Part shown: in pieces, positions 39,011-47,549 of the stretch
Layout: each line of letters begins with the position of its first letter
Position numbering within the stretch: the first letter of the stretch is position 1
From: Sphingopyxis sp. LC363
GTDB taxonomy: Bacteria; Pseudomonadota; Alphaproteobacteria; Sphingomonadales; Sphingomonadaceae
Reading direction: 5' to 3'
Assembly (NCBI RefSeq): GCF_000756385.1
Contig: NZ_JNFC01000012.1
Span: 183,443-247,442, forward strand
DNA length: 64,000 nt
The notes under the pieces: model-generated
Database searches by the model: none
Told to the model about the DNA's origin: nothing
What the model saw: only the letters and a program-made list of their open reading frames with translations
Program-made: the position numbers and the translations under genes

Positions 39011-39442
39011 ATGCGTGTGATGGTTTTCGTGAAAGCGACCGAAGACAGCGAAAAGGGCCTGCCGCCGACCGAGGAAATGACCGAAATGTTCGAGGCGATG
39101 GGCAAGTTCAACGAGGAACTGGTCAATGCCGGCGTGATGGTCGACGGCGACGGGCTGAAGCCCTCATCGGCCGGCAAGCGCATCGCGTTCGACGGTCCGG
39201 GCCGCACCGTGATCGACGGCCCCTTCGCCGAGACGCGCGAGCTGGTCGCCGGCTATTGGGTTTGGGAGGTCAAGGATATGGACGAAGCGGTCGCGTGGGC
39301 GAAACGCTGCCCCAACCCGATGCCGGGACCGAGCGAACTCGAAATCCGCCCCTTTTATGAAATGGAGGATTTCGGCGACGCGCTGACCCCCGAACTGGCC
39401 GAGCGCGAGCAACAGCTGCGCGACAGGCTCAGCGGCCAATAA
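39011..39442 (+). CDS. YCII-related DGPF protein
   Basis: 143 residues with the YCII fold: [16 protein letters not shown] at the N-terminus, then the DGPF motif in [20 protein letters not shown] (about residues 72-91), and the closing [14 protein letters not shown]. Proteins of this type are encoded next to ECF42 sigma factors. AAAAGGAG precedes the ATG. The next gene begins 3 bases after the stop. Its molecular role is not established. Confidence 0.88.
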   Translation: MRVMVFVKATEDSEKGLPPTEEMTEMFEAMGKFNEELVNAGVMVDGDGLKPSSAGKRIAFDGPGRTVIDGPFAETRELVAGYWVWEVKDMDEAVAWAKRCPNPMPGPSELEIRPFYEMEDFGDALTPELAEREQQLRDRLSGQ

Positions 39443-39445
39443 TCG

Positions 39446-40759
39446 ATGCCGGCCGCCATGCTTGCCTCCCCGGCTCCCTTGCCCGAGAAGGCAGGCATGG
39501 CGAAGGACGAGGCCCATCGGGCGATCGAGGCGATATTCCGGATCGAGCGGGCGCGGCTGGTCGCCTCGCTGGCTCGGATGACGCGCGATGTCGACCGCGC
39601 GGAAGAGCTGGCGCAGGAAGCGCTGCTGATCGCGCTCACCGAATGGCCGAAGAGCGGTGTGCCCGACCGGCCGGGCGCCTGGCTGACCGCCGCGGCGAAG
39701 CGGCGCCTGATCGACGGCGTCCGGCACGACGCGATGCGCTCGCGAAAACAGGCCGAAATCGGCCGCGAACTCGACGAGGAACAGGATATGCGCGTGGAAG
39801 CCGCCGAAGCGGCGCTCGACGATCCGCTGGGCGATGAGTTGCTCGGGCTGATCTTCGCCGCCTGCCACCCCGTGATTTCGCCCGAGGCTCGCGCCGCGCT
39901 GACGCTGCGGCTCGTGGGCGGGCTGACCGTCGAGGAAATCGCGCGCGCCTTCCTGTCGAACGAGGCAACGATCGCAGCGCGGATCACGCGGGCGAAGAAA
40001 GCGATCGCCAAGGCAGGTGTCGCGTTCGAAGTGCCCCGCGGCGCCGAACTGGCGGCGCGGCTCGGCTCGGTGCTCGAAGTCGTCTATCTGATCTTCAACG
40101 AAGGCTATGCCGCGACCGCGGGGCCCTCGCTCGTCCGCCCGCCGCTCTGCGCCGAAGCGCAGCGGCTGGCGCGTATCCTCGCCGGGTTGATGCCCGAACA
40201 GCCCGAGGTGCTGGGATTGCTCGCGCTGGTCGAGATCCAGGCATCGCGGCTGACGGCGCGCGCCGGGCCCGACGGGCGTTTCGTGCCGCTGACCGAGCAG
40301 AACCGCGCGCGCTGGGACCAGCTGCTGATCCGGCGCGGGTTGAATGCGCTGAACCGCGCCGAGGCGTTGGGCGGTGCCGACGGTCCCTATGCGTTGCAGG
40401 CGGCGCTTGCTGCGTGCCATGCCCGCGCACGGTCGGCGGAGGCGACCGACTGGCGGCGTATCGCCGCGCTCTATGACCGGCTGGGGCAGGTGATGCCGTC
40501 GCCCGTGGTCGAACTCAACCGCGCGGTCGCGCACAGCATGGCGTTCGGCCCCGAGGCGGGATTACGGCTGGTCGACGATATCGCCGACGCGGCGATGCTG
40601 CGAAACTATGCGCCGCTTCCCGCCGCACGGGGCGATTTCCTGCTTCGTGCCGGTCGCCGCGACGAGGCGCGGGCCGCATTCGAAGCGGCGGCCGCGCTGA
40701 CGAGAAATGAGCGCGAGCGCGATTTCCTGCTGGAACGCGCGGCGGCGTGTAGCGAATGA
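39446..40759 (+). CDS. ECF42-type RNA polymerase sigma factor
   Basis: 437 residues. Sigma region 2 (about 25-100) has VDRAEELAQEALLIAL and WLTAAAKRRLIDGVR, and region 4 (about 130-195) has TLRLVGGLTVEEIARAFLSNEATIAARITRAKKAI. A long C-terminal extension (about 200-437) has NEGYAATAG and helical TPR-like repeats. This extension plus the DGPF partner gene defines the ECF42 group. No anti-sigma gene is present, and the extension is thought to control activity. ATG 39446 has no ribosome site, so 39497 with AAGG is possible. Confidence 0.9.
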   Translation: MPAAMLASPAPLPEKAGMAKDEAHRAIEAIFRIERARLVASLARMTRDVDRAEELAQEALLIALTEWPKSGVPDRPGAWLTAAAKRRLIDGVRHDAMRSRKQAEIGRELDEEQDMRVEAAEAALDDPLGDELLGLIFAACHPVISPEARAALTLRLVGGLTVEEIARAFLSNEATIAARITRAKKAIAKAGVAFEVPRGAELAARLGSVLEVVYLIFNEGYAATAGPSLVRPPLCAEAQRLARILAGLMPEQPEVLGLLALVEIQASRLTARAGPDGRFVPLTEQNRARWDQLLIRRGLNALNRAEALGGADGPYALQAALAACHARARSAEATDWRRIAALYDRLGQVMPSPVVELNRAVAHSMAFGPEAGLRLVDDIADAAMLRNYAPLPAARGDFLLRAGRRDEARAAFEAAAALTRNERERDFLLERAAACSE

Positions 40760-41427
40760 CGGAGATGCGCATCGAGACGATCGGCACCGAGGGGCAGCCG
40801 CTCGTCGTGCTCGACGATTTCGCGCCCGATCCCGACGCCCTGCGCGATTTCGCGGCGGCTGCGGACTTTGCCCTGGCGCTCAACCATTATCCGGGAGTGC
40901 GCGCGGCGCTGCCCGAGGCCTATCTGTCGACGCAGCTCCCGCTTATCGCCGAGGCCGCGGCGGCCGCCTTCGAACGGCGGGGCGCGCTACGCGTCGTCGA
41001 TGCTAGCTTTTCGATCGTGTCGACCCCGCCCGGCGAACTGACGATCCCGCAGCGCCTGCCGCATGTCGACGCCTTCACCGAGGATCGCATCGCGCTCGTC
41101 CATTATCTCTCGCCCGAAGGCGGCGACGGGACCGCCTTCTTTCGTCATCGTGCGACGGGATTCGAGACGGTGAATGCCGCGCGGCGCGATATCTTCTTCC
41201 GCCATCTCGATACCGAGATGCGCCACGGCGGGGTCCCGCCGCCCGGATATATGCTGGGCGATACGCCGTTGTTCGAACGCATCCGGGCTAAGCCGGCGCG
41301 TTACAATCGCGCGCTGCTCTATCGCAGCTGGAACCTGCACAGCGGCGCGATTTCGGCCGCCAACCCGCTGCCGGCCGATCCGATTAGGGGGCGGTTGACA
41401 GTGACCGCTTTCCTGTCGATCGATTGA
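40756..41427 (+). CDS. DUF6445 family protein
   Basis: 223 residues. It has an iron-dioxygenase-like pattern: LPHVDAFTEDRIALVHYLSP (H-x-D, about residues 97-99), GGDGTAFFRH, and later NRALLYRSWNLHSG with a His and Arg. I recognise it as DUF6445. Activity as a 2-oxoglutarate oxygenase is an inference. The start overlaps the sigma factor stop by 4 bases, so it is part of the same operon. Confidence 0.75.
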   Translation: MTEMRIETIGTEGQPLVVLDDFAPDPDALRDFAAAADFALALNHYPGVRAALPEAYLSTQLPLIAEAAAAAFERRGALRVVDASFSIVSTPPGELTIPQRLPHVDAFTEDRIALVHYLSPEGGDGTAFFRHRATGFETVNAARRDIFFRHLDTEMRHGGVPPPGYMLGDTPLFERIRAKPARYNRALLYRSWNLHSGAISAANPLPADPIRGRLTVTAFLSID

Positions 41428-41576
41428 CGACGCCCGCCGCAGATTTCCAACGGTCTTTCGCCGAAAATCGGCCACTGTTCCGGAACGGGACAACGGCTCG
41501 CCGCACTTCGGTGTAAGGTGGCGACGAACGGCCCTATGGGCGTCGGCGCTTTCCTCTTCGAATATGGGACAAACTC

Positions 41577-42683
41577 GTGGCCTTTCCCATCCGCACCCTG
41601 TTTTCCGCTGCGCTTACCGCGACCGCGCTGACGATCCCGGCGCTCGCGCAGAGCAAGTCGATCACCGGCATCGACGCGCTGCGCGAATGGAATCTCGTCG
41701 TGCTCGGCAATCTCGAATCCTCCTCCGAGGTCGAGGGGCGTACCTTCGTCGGCGGCAATTTGACGGGCAATTCGTCGAATTACGGTATCCGCGCCACGAC
41801 CTCGCCGAACGGCCAGCCGGGACTAACTGTCGTCGGCAATGTCACAGGCAGCCACAAGAATCTGAACAACGGGGCGGGCGCGGTCGTCGGGGGCAATGTA
41901 ACGAGCGGCTTCAACCTCAACGGTCCGAACCAGATGGTGAAGGTCGGCGGGACGATCAGCAACACCAACGTCAACCAGAACAGCGTCCTGTCGAACCTCG
42001 ACCGGAGCAACCCGGCGTTCGGCCTGGGTTTGCAGCAGCAGAAGGCCGACCTCAAGAGCAGCCTCGGCAGCCTGTCGTTCGACATGGGCACGCTGGCGGC
42101 TAACAGCCAGATGACGGCGCAGGGCAATCGGGGCATTTTCAACGCGCAGCCGAACGCGCAGGGGCTCGCCGTGTTCAACATCGCCGCCGCCGACCTCGAC
42201 AAGATCGGCGAGATCCAGTTCAACCTGGGCGGCGCCGACACCGCGATCGTCAACGTCAGCGGCCGATCGGTCAATCTCAACGACAATTTCCTCGGCGGCA
42301 CCAACAATCTTGGCGAACGGGTGATCTGGAACTTTCCCGATGCCGAGGAACTCAAACTGACCACCGCTTGGGGCGGGTCGGTGCTTGCGCCGCTCGCCGA
42401 TGCCGAGACGCGCAATTACATCCAGGGATCGGGGGTGTTCGGCAACCTCAAGCAGAATGGCGAGATGCACGTCGGGATCTTCAAGGGGGGCTATGTGACC
42501 CCGCCTTCGGGCGGCACGTCGACCGGCGGCGACAGCTCGACCGGGGGCGGGGCGCCCAGCGGCGGGGGATCTACCGGCGGCGCGGTGCCGGTGCCCGAGC
42601 CGGGGATGGTCGGCCTGTTCGGGCTGGGGGTCGCGGGGCTGATCCTGTGGCGCCGCCGCCCCGCCAGCCGGGATGGCGGATAA
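41577..42683 (+). CDS. Choice-of-anchor A family PEP-CTERM protein
   Basis: 368 residues. Signal peptide at 1-24 (LFSAALTATALTIPALAQ). The choice-of-anchor A domain (about 30-305) has ALREWNLVVLGNLESSSEVEGRTFVGGNLTGNSSNYG and a GERVIWNFPDAEELKL segment. A Gly/Ser/Thr-rich linker (about 310-340) precedes the sorting signal VPEPGMVGLFGLGVAGLILWRRR. Such proteins are processed by exosortase and belong to exopolysaccharide-linked surfaces. No exosortase gene is in the window. The start is GTG at 41577. Confidence 0.87.
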   Translation: MAFPIRTLFSAALTATALTIPALAQSKSITGIDALREWNLVVLGNLESSSEVEGRTFVGGNLTGNSSNYGIRATTSPNGQPGLTVVGNVTGSHKNLNNGAGAVVGGNVTSGFNLNGPNQMVKVGGTISNTNVNQNSVLSNLDRSNPAFGLGLQQQKADLKSSLGSLSFDMGTLAANSQMTAQGNRGIFNAQPNAQGLAVFNIAAADLDKIGEIQFNLGGADTAIVNVSGRSVNLNDNFLGGTNNLGERVIWNFPDAEELKLTTAWGGSVLAPLADAETRNYIQGSGVFGNLKQNGEMHVGIFKGGYVTPPSGGTSTGGDSSTGGGAPSGGGSTGGAVPVPEPGMVGLFGLGVAGLILWRRRPASRDGG

Positions 42684-42926
42684 CCGTCAAGTCGTTTGTC
42701 GATTCGAACGCGCCGCTCGTCGAAGGGAAAGACGGGCGAGCGCGCGCTATATGGCAATGAAATAAAATATCTTTTTCGGGACTCGTCGCGGCTTGCGCGA
42801 TGATCCGATCACGCTTGTGCGCCCAAAAGGAGATGCGTCGCCGACCCAATTTCGCCCCGGCGGCGGTCATGGCCGAACAGGCCGATGCGACCGCCCCCTT
42901 CGTTTCCCCCACCGAAGGCTCTCCCC

Positions 42927-43220
42927 ATGAAATTTCCCCACGCCATCAGCGGCCAAAAGGACAGCGATTGCGACTGTCTGCCGCGCCCCGAAACCGCCGC
43001 CAAAGCGCGTATCCTGGCGCCTTTCCTCCTGCGTTATCGCGATGCCTGGTTCGGTATGGAGAAGCGCGTGGCGTTCGAGGCCGAGGATGTCGCCGCGGCG
43101 CTGGCGATGATGGAGCGCGAGCCGATCGGCGAATGGGCCGAATTGTCGAGCGGGGACGAGGTGATTTGCCGCCGTGGGTACGAACCGGGCGGGGCGGCCG
43201 ATTATTGGGTCGTCGACTGA
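42927..43220 (+). CDS. Hypothetical protein
   Basis: 97 residues beginning MKFPHAISGQKDSDCDCLP, with a central helical region (about 25-70) and an end rich in Gly/Asp/Tyr. It has two Cys near the N-terminus (DCDC). No recognised family. The shorter start at 42927 is used because the upstream 14 codons are proline-rich non-coding sequence. It is convergent with the next gene. Confidence 0.6.
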   Translation: MKFPHAISGQKDSDCDCLPRPETAAKARILAPFLLRYRDAWFGMEKRVAFEAEDVAAALAMMEREPIGEWAELSSGDEVICRRGYEPGGAADYWVVD

Positions 43221-43242
43221 CCCGCCCGCATGCGGCTTGCCA

Positions 43243-43617
43243 TCAGCGGCAGCGAAGCTCGCCGCGATCGATCGCGCGCCCCAGCAGCGCGCCGCCGGCG
43301 GCACCGATAATCGTGCCCACCGTTCGGTCGCGACCGCCGTCGAGTTCGCGCCCGACGAGCGCGCCGACGGCGCCGCCGATGATCAGCCCGGTCGTCCCGT
43401 TGTCGCGGCGGCAGTGGTAGCGGCCATCGTCGCCGCGCCAGATCCGCGAGCCGCGATCGAGCCGGCGCGGCTCATAATAGCGGCCATAATTGTCGTAGAT
43501 GGCGGCCTGTTTGGCGCGTTTTCCGTGCGCGGGGGCCCAAGGCGGCGGGTCGGCGAGCGCCGGCGCGGCGGGAAGGGCGACGACCGCCATCATGGCGGCG
43601 ATAAGGGTCTTGCGCAT
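43243..43617 (-). CDS. Secreted glycine-zipper protein
   Basis: 124 residues with a signal peptide (MRKTLIAAMMAVVALPAAPALA). A glycine-zipper block like the 2TM family (about 75-115) reads GLIIGGAVGALVGRELDGG and TVGTIIGAAGGALLGRAI. The central part has a Tyr/Arg-rich region. Likely an envelope protein. ATG 43617 has AAAGGA upstream. Confidence 0.78.
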   Translation of the reverse strand: MRKTLIAAMMAVVALPAAPALADPPPWAPAHGKRAKQAAIYDNYGRYYEPRRLDRGSRIWRGDDGRYHCRRDNGTTGLIIGGAVGALVGRELDGGRDRTVGTIIGAAGGALLGRAIDRGELRCR

Positions 43618-43717
43618 CTTTGATCCTTTCCTTGGCATGGCCGATCGTGCCACGATCGACCATAACCCGGGCTGAACGGCGAAAACGTCGCATCGGCCTT
43701 TCGGTTCCCCGTAGCGA

Positions 43718-44265
43718 TCAATCGAGCGCCTTTCCCATACGGACCAGCGGCACGGCGACGCCGCCCGGGCCGGGAGCCGCGACCTGTTCGATGGGGGTGT
43801 AGCCGCAGGCGCGGTAGAGCGGCTCGCCCGACAGCGTCGCCATCATTTCGGCGCGGCGGAAGCCCGCGGCGCGCGCCGCATCCTCGCACAGCGACATGAC
43901 AAGGCGGCCGACGCCGCGGCGGGCGAAGGCGGGGTGGGTATACATGGCGCGGATGCGCGCCGCGTCGGTGGCGGGGTCGAGCGGGGCGGGGTTGCGGGAT
44001 CCTTGCTGTGGTCGCCGCCATAGAGCGTCGCGCGGTGCGACCAGCCGCCGCAGCCGGCGATCCGGCCTTCTTCCTCGACGATGAAATAGGTGCCGTCTGC
44101 GATGAGCTGGGTATCGAGGCCCATCACCGCGTGGCTCGCGGCGATCTGTTCGGGGCCGAGAAAGCCTTTCTGCAGCTCGGCGATGGCGAGCGCCACCACG
44201 GCGCGCAGCGCTTCGAGGTCGGCGGGGGGGGCGATACGGTGAGTGAAGGGGCGGGGCGTGAACAT
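43718..44265 (-). pseudogene. GNAT acetyltransferase, frameshifted
   Basis: The N-terminal part (MFTPRPFTHRIAPPADLEALR... GGWSHRATLYGG) runs from 44265 and is in a different frame from the C-terminal part (MYTHPAFARRGVGRLVMSLCEDAARAAGF...), which ends at 43718. The two join if one base is inserted near 43994-43995, restoring KDPGNPAPLDPATDAARIRA. The acetyl-CoA loop ARRGVGR is intact. It may be a real inactivating deletion or a sequencing error. Confidence 0.7.
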
Positions 44266-44297
44266 GACCAAGCCATGACGCGCCGCCGCGCCTCGCG

Positions 44298-44495
44298 TCA
44301 ACCGCCGTGTGCCGCCGCCATCGCGGCGTTCTTTTCGGCGCGCAGCTTTTCGGTGTGGAGCAGCTTGTCGGCCATCGCCTGCCACGCCGCCGCGGCGCGC
44401 AAATTGCGGTCGCGGACCTGCGTCAGCGCCGAGGCCTCGGCCTCCGCGGTGCATTTTTCGGCCTGTGCGACATAGAATTCGATCGTGGCCGACAT
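44298..44495 (-). CDS. Small conserved hypothetical protein
   Basis: 65 residues, nearly all predicted helix and rich in Ala (ATIEFYVAQAEKCTAEAEASA, AAAWQAMADKLLHTEKLRAEK). It resembles small helical proteins of sphingomonads. No function is known to me. It may share a transcript with the 44523-44678 gene upstream on the same strand. Confidence 0.6.
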   Translation of the reverse strand: MSATIEFYVAQAEKCTAEAEASALTQVRDRNLRAAAAWQAMADKLLHTEKLRAEKNAAMAAAHGG

Positions 44496-44522
44496 GGCTG
44501 CTCCTTTAAAGGTTCGGGTCGA

Positions 44523-44678
44523 TCAATCGACCATATCGGCGATCAGGCGCCGGAGCTCGCGGCGCGACAGCGTCGGGCGGCGGCGGCGCGGCGGGGTCGC
44601 CGTCATCGCCTTGCCGGCCAGCGACAGCGCGGGCAGAGCGGGGAAAATTGCATTGTTGTTATTGAATAGTGTCATCAT
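44523..44678 (-). CDS. 51-residue basic small protein
   Basis: The frame begins MMTLFNNNNAIFPALPALSL and ends RRELRRLIADMVD. A strongly basic Arg-rich stretch (RRRRPTLSRRELRR) precedes the acidic end. There is no good ribosome site (AAAGATAAAG). The coding ends and codons look consistent with the neighbours. Possibly a nucleic-acid-binding small protein. Confidence 0.5.
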   Translation of the reverse strand: MMTLFNNNNAIFPALPALSLAGKAMTATPPRRRRPTLSRRELRRLIADMVD

Positions 44679-44742
44679 CTTTATCTTTGATTTCGAGTGT
44701 TTTGCTTGTTGGAAGCCGGCGCGGTTCGCCGGTCTTCTTCGT

Positions 44743-45006
44743 TCAGAGCCCGCGCCTCTTGCGCTGGCTCGGGGCGACCGGCCCGCCGCCGCGTTCGCGG
44801 TAGACGAGGCGGCCCTTGGTCAGGTCATAGGGCGTCATTTCGACGCGCACGGCATCGCCGACGACCGACCGGATGCGGAAACGCCGCATCCGGCCTGCCG
44901 TATAGACGATCACCCGATGGCCATTTTCGAGTATGACGCCGAAGCGTCCGTCGGGCAGGATCTCGTCGATCTGCCCCTCGAAGGTCATCAGCTCCTCTTT
45001 GGCCAA
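44743..45006 (-). CDS. infA: Second translation initiation factor IF-1-like protein
   Basis: 87-residue S1/OB-fold protein close to IF-1. It has [55 protein letters not shown], and the C-terminal RKRRGL is basic. Alphaproteobacteria often carry a second IF-1-like gene beside a cold-shock gene. It lies 3 bases after the cspA stop, so the two are one operon. It is probably a paralogue, not the essential IF-1. Confidence 0.82.
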   Translation of the reverse strand: MAKEELMTFEGQIDEILPDGRFGVILENGHRVIVYTAGRMRRFRIRSVVGDAVRVEMTPYDLTKGRLVYRERGGGPVAPSQRKRRGL

Positions 45007-45009
45007 TAA

Positions 45010-45216
45010 TCAGGCCGACTGGAGGTTGATCGCCGAGACCTTGCCATTGCGGCCGGTTTCGAGTTCGTAGGAGACGCGCTGCTCCTTGTTGAGCGTGTCC
45101 ATGCCCGCGGCCTGGACCGCGGTGATGTGGACGAAGCTGTCGCCAGAGCCGTCTTCATTTTCGATGAAGCCATAGCCCTTGTCGGCGTTGAAGAATTTTA
45201 CGGTGCCGATCGGCAT
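45010..45216 (-). CDS. cspA: Cold-shock domain protein CspA
   Basis: 68-residue cold-shock domain with RNP1 KGYGFIE (residues 13-19) and RNP2 SFVHITAV (27-34), a single OB fold that binds single-stranded RNA/DNA. It is the first gene of a two-gene unit with the IF-1-like gene. Regulation by temperature is typical but not visible here. Confidence 0.93.
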   Translation of the reverse strand: MPIGTVKFFNADKGYGFIENEDGSGDSFVHITAVQAAGMDTLNKEQRVSYELETGRNGKVSAINLQSA

Positions 45217-45668
45217 GAGGTGTTTCCTTTCACGAGAAACGGGAATCCAGCGGCAACAGCGCCCCTGAAGCTGGTAGCGAGTGAAGGGAAGATAGTACCC
45301 CGAAGGGCCGTAAATTTCCGTCGCAGGCGACGATAGCTTCGCGAATATGGCGGTCTTGCTTGAAAAGTCAAGGTTGGCGGATTTGGAGGCCCTCTCCTCA
45401 CTCTGCGGAAAGACGGAATTTGCGCGCAGAGGCGCAGAGGTCTTTCGGGTTCACGCGGAGACGCGGAGACGCGGAGGAGATGGCGCTTGCCGCGAAGCGG
45501 CTCCCTTCCCGCACGTCGCGTCAAGCCTGACCGCGGCAGCGATGAAGGGCCATTCGGCCCAGCACGATCTCCTCCGCGTCTCCGCGTCTCCGCGTGAACC
45601 CGATCCTTTGCCCCTCCGTCAGCCGCTTTGCGGCTGCCACCTCCCCATCGCTTCGCGACAGGGAGGAG
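45217..45668. other. Non-coding stretch with long inverted repeat
   Basis: About 450 bases upstream of cspA. It contains an inverted repeat at 45445-45482 and 45566-45603, whose arms include TCACGCGGAGACGCGGAG, about 38 bases each. It also holds a CCTCCGTCAGCC/GGCTGCCACCTCCCC element (45606-45645). No gene seen. Confidence 0.7.
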
Positions 45669-46691
45669 CTAGACGCTCCCGCTTTTCCGCGCCTTTGCGC
45701 CGCACTCCTGCGCCGGATCGTTGGCGGGCCGGGGGATGCCGAAGAAGGCGCGGCGGGCGGCTTCGCCGGCGATGCGCAGCGGTTCGACGAAGGCGGCGTG
45801 CGCCTCCTCGATCAGCGCCTCCTCGTCGACGTCGAGCGTGCGTTCGTAATCGGGATCGCCGAAGACGCCCTCCTCGATGCCGGTAAAGTCGTCGGGCGGG
45901 GGGAAGTTGGTGCGCCATTCGCCCTGCTCCTCGTCGTGCCAGACGGTCATCGCGGCCGCCTCTTCCTCGGGGGTCGGTTCGGTTTCGGGTTCTTCGTCGC
46001 AATCGGCGGAAATCCGCGCAACTTCATTCGCGATTGCGGTGCCGCGCCAGAGCGAGGCGAGGGGGTTGGCGCGGTTGTCGCTGCCGGCGAGCCAGAGCGC
46101 GAGCGCGGCGGCCATGCCTTCGGTCGCGGGTGCGGGCGCGGTTTCGGCGGTGCCTTCGGGTGCCTCTTCGGATGCGGTGTCGGTGGCGGCGGTGCGCGCG
46201 GCTTCGGCCCCGCCGCGTGCGGCTTCGGCGGCGTCGAAGAGCGAGAGGAAGCCCGGCCAGTCGCCGGCGATGATCTGCGCGAGCATCTCCTCGCCTGCGC
46301 GAGCGCGGGTTTCGACCATGCGGTCGAGCCGCGCGAGCATCGCGAGGCCGAGGCGGCTGTCGATGCGGCGGCGCTTGACGAAGCTGCGGCCGTCCTCGCG
46401 TTGCAGTTCGGTGGTTTCGTCATGCCCCCAGATCGCGCGGTCGAGCAGCTCGTCGACGAGCCGGGAGCGCGCGATCAGCAGCGCAGCGGCGCAGCCGAGC
46501 CGGAACGCCGCGCCCTCGGGCCGCTGTTTGAGCTGATAGACGGCGGACGGCGACATGCCGACCTTGGCCGCGGAAATCTTCACCGACCCGTTGGTGGCGA
46601 AAGCCTCCAGAAACTCGCGCTGGAGCCGCGGCGTCCAGTGATAGCTGCCGGGAGCGGGGATATGCGCGGGATTGTACGGGGAGTCGTCCAT
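45669..46691 (-). CDS. Terminase small subunit-like HTH protein
   Basis: 340 residues. The N-terminal region (about 15-125) resembles small terminase-type DNA-binding proteins: WTPRLQREFLEAFATNGSVKISAAKVGMSPSAVYQLKQRPEGAAFR, then a helical block with LVDELLDRAIWGHDETTELQRE. An acidic linker and tail (about 175-340) include EEAPEGTAETAPAPATEG and EPETEPTPEEEAAAM. RcGTA-type elements encode a small terminase that aids packaging. Its start (46691) is preceded by the shared leader. The role in packaging is an inference. Confidence 0.7.
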   Translation of the reverse strand: MDDSPYNPAHIPAPGSYHWTPRLQREFLEAFATNGSVKISAAKVGMSPSAVYQLKQRPEGAAFRLGCAAALLIARSRLVDELLDRAIWGHDETTELQREDGRSFVKRRRIDSRLGLAMLARLDRMVETRARAGEEMLAQIIAGDWPGFLSLFDAAEAARGGAEAARTAATDTASEEAPEGTAETAPAPATEGMAAALALWLAGSDNRANPLASLWRGTAIANEVARISADCDEEPETEPTPEEEAAAMTVWHDEEQGEWRTNFPPPDDFTGIEEGVFGDPDYERTLDVDEEALIEEAHAAFVEPLRIAGEAARRAFFGIPRPANDPAQECGAKARKSGSV

Positions 46692-46754
46692 CGATTCGTC
46701 CTTTCGGTTGGGTGAAACCAATAGAATGAACCATATGGGTGAAATGTAGGAAAG
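46692..46754 (-). promoter_or_regulatory. Conserved leader with CTTTCCTACA box, terminase-like gene
   Basis: On the minus strand CTTTCCTACA is at 46754-46745, 54 bases before the ATG. ATATGG, TTCATTCT and CCCAACC follow, then GAAAGGACGAATCG-ATG. The block matches the lysis-cassette leader (10709-10770) along most of its length. Confidence 0.65.
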
Positions 46755-46775
46755 GGGATTTTGATCTCTCGTCCC

Positions 46776-47549
46776 TTAAGCTATCGTATAGGATTGAAGG
46801 ATGTTCTTTTCGACATATGCAGTCCCCAAAGGGGATATTGATACCGATTCGTTCTTCTTATCGTATTCGATAAGTTTGGATTTATGCATTGGTTTCAAAA
46901 CTTTAATTTTGAACTGAGTTATATTAGAATATTCTATAGAATCCACAATAAATCTAACATCTTGAGGCCCAATTGATCCGTAAATCAGAGCTAGAGACTT
47001 GTCCTTTGCGCTCATATTTGGGTCTAAGATCCTTACCTTGTCGCCAAACTTCCATAGCAGCGGAATGGTCCGATCTACTAAGCTATTTACAATTTCTGTC
47101 GCTTCTTCCGTGCTGACGGTGTGAAAAAGGCGAACGAGCTCCGCCATGATCCACTGCGTGATACTCAGAACTACCGATGCATCCATGTGGTTCGGATCGA
47201 CGTCAGCTCCCACATGACCGACATTCCGATTGTTTCTCACTTCATACAGCGAAATTAGCATCTTAGGGATTTGGAAGCGTACAGAACGCGGGAAGGCGGT
47301 TTCGTTTTCGAAAGCACGGCACGCGTCCACCATATTCTTAGGTTTGGAGGGACGGGAAGGGAACTTATTGTCGACATGCCCTCGCAAAATTGAATACACA
47401 ATTTCGCAAAGTTTCCCGCCGTTCAGTTCGGCAGGCTCCCATCGTCCTTCGCGATAGTGCCGCACGAGCTTGTTGAATTCATCAACAAGCGGAGTTCTGA
47501 GTGCAGCGGGGATTCCGGTTAGCGCTTTGCTAGAATCTAATCCGCTCAT
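46776..47549 (-). CDS. HEPN-like protein in an AT-rich island
   Basis: 257 residues. The middle part contains RNNRNVGHVGAD (residues 105-116), which fits the R-x(4-6)-H motif of HEPN RNase domains, flanked by helices (about 40-60 and 125-145). The C-terminal part (about 195-257) resembles a winged helix, ending SPLGTAYVEKNI. Base composition is visibly AT-richer than the surroundings, suggesting transfer. It overlaps the upstream gene by 4 bases. HEPN proteins often act in defence or toxin modules. That role is an inference. Confidence 0.6.
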   Translation of the reverse strand: MSGLDSSKALTGIPAALRTPLVDEFNKLVRHYREGRWEPAELNGGKLCEIVYSILRGHVDNKFPSRPSKPKNMVDACRAFENETAFPRSVRFQIPKMLISLYEVRNNRNVGHVGADVDPNHMDASVVLSITQWIMAELVRLFHTVSTEEATEIVNSLVDRTIPLLWKFGDKVRILDPNMSAKDKSLALIYGSIGPQDVRFIVDSIEYSNITQFKIKVLKPMHKSKLIEYDKKNESVSISPLGTAYVEKNILQSYTIA

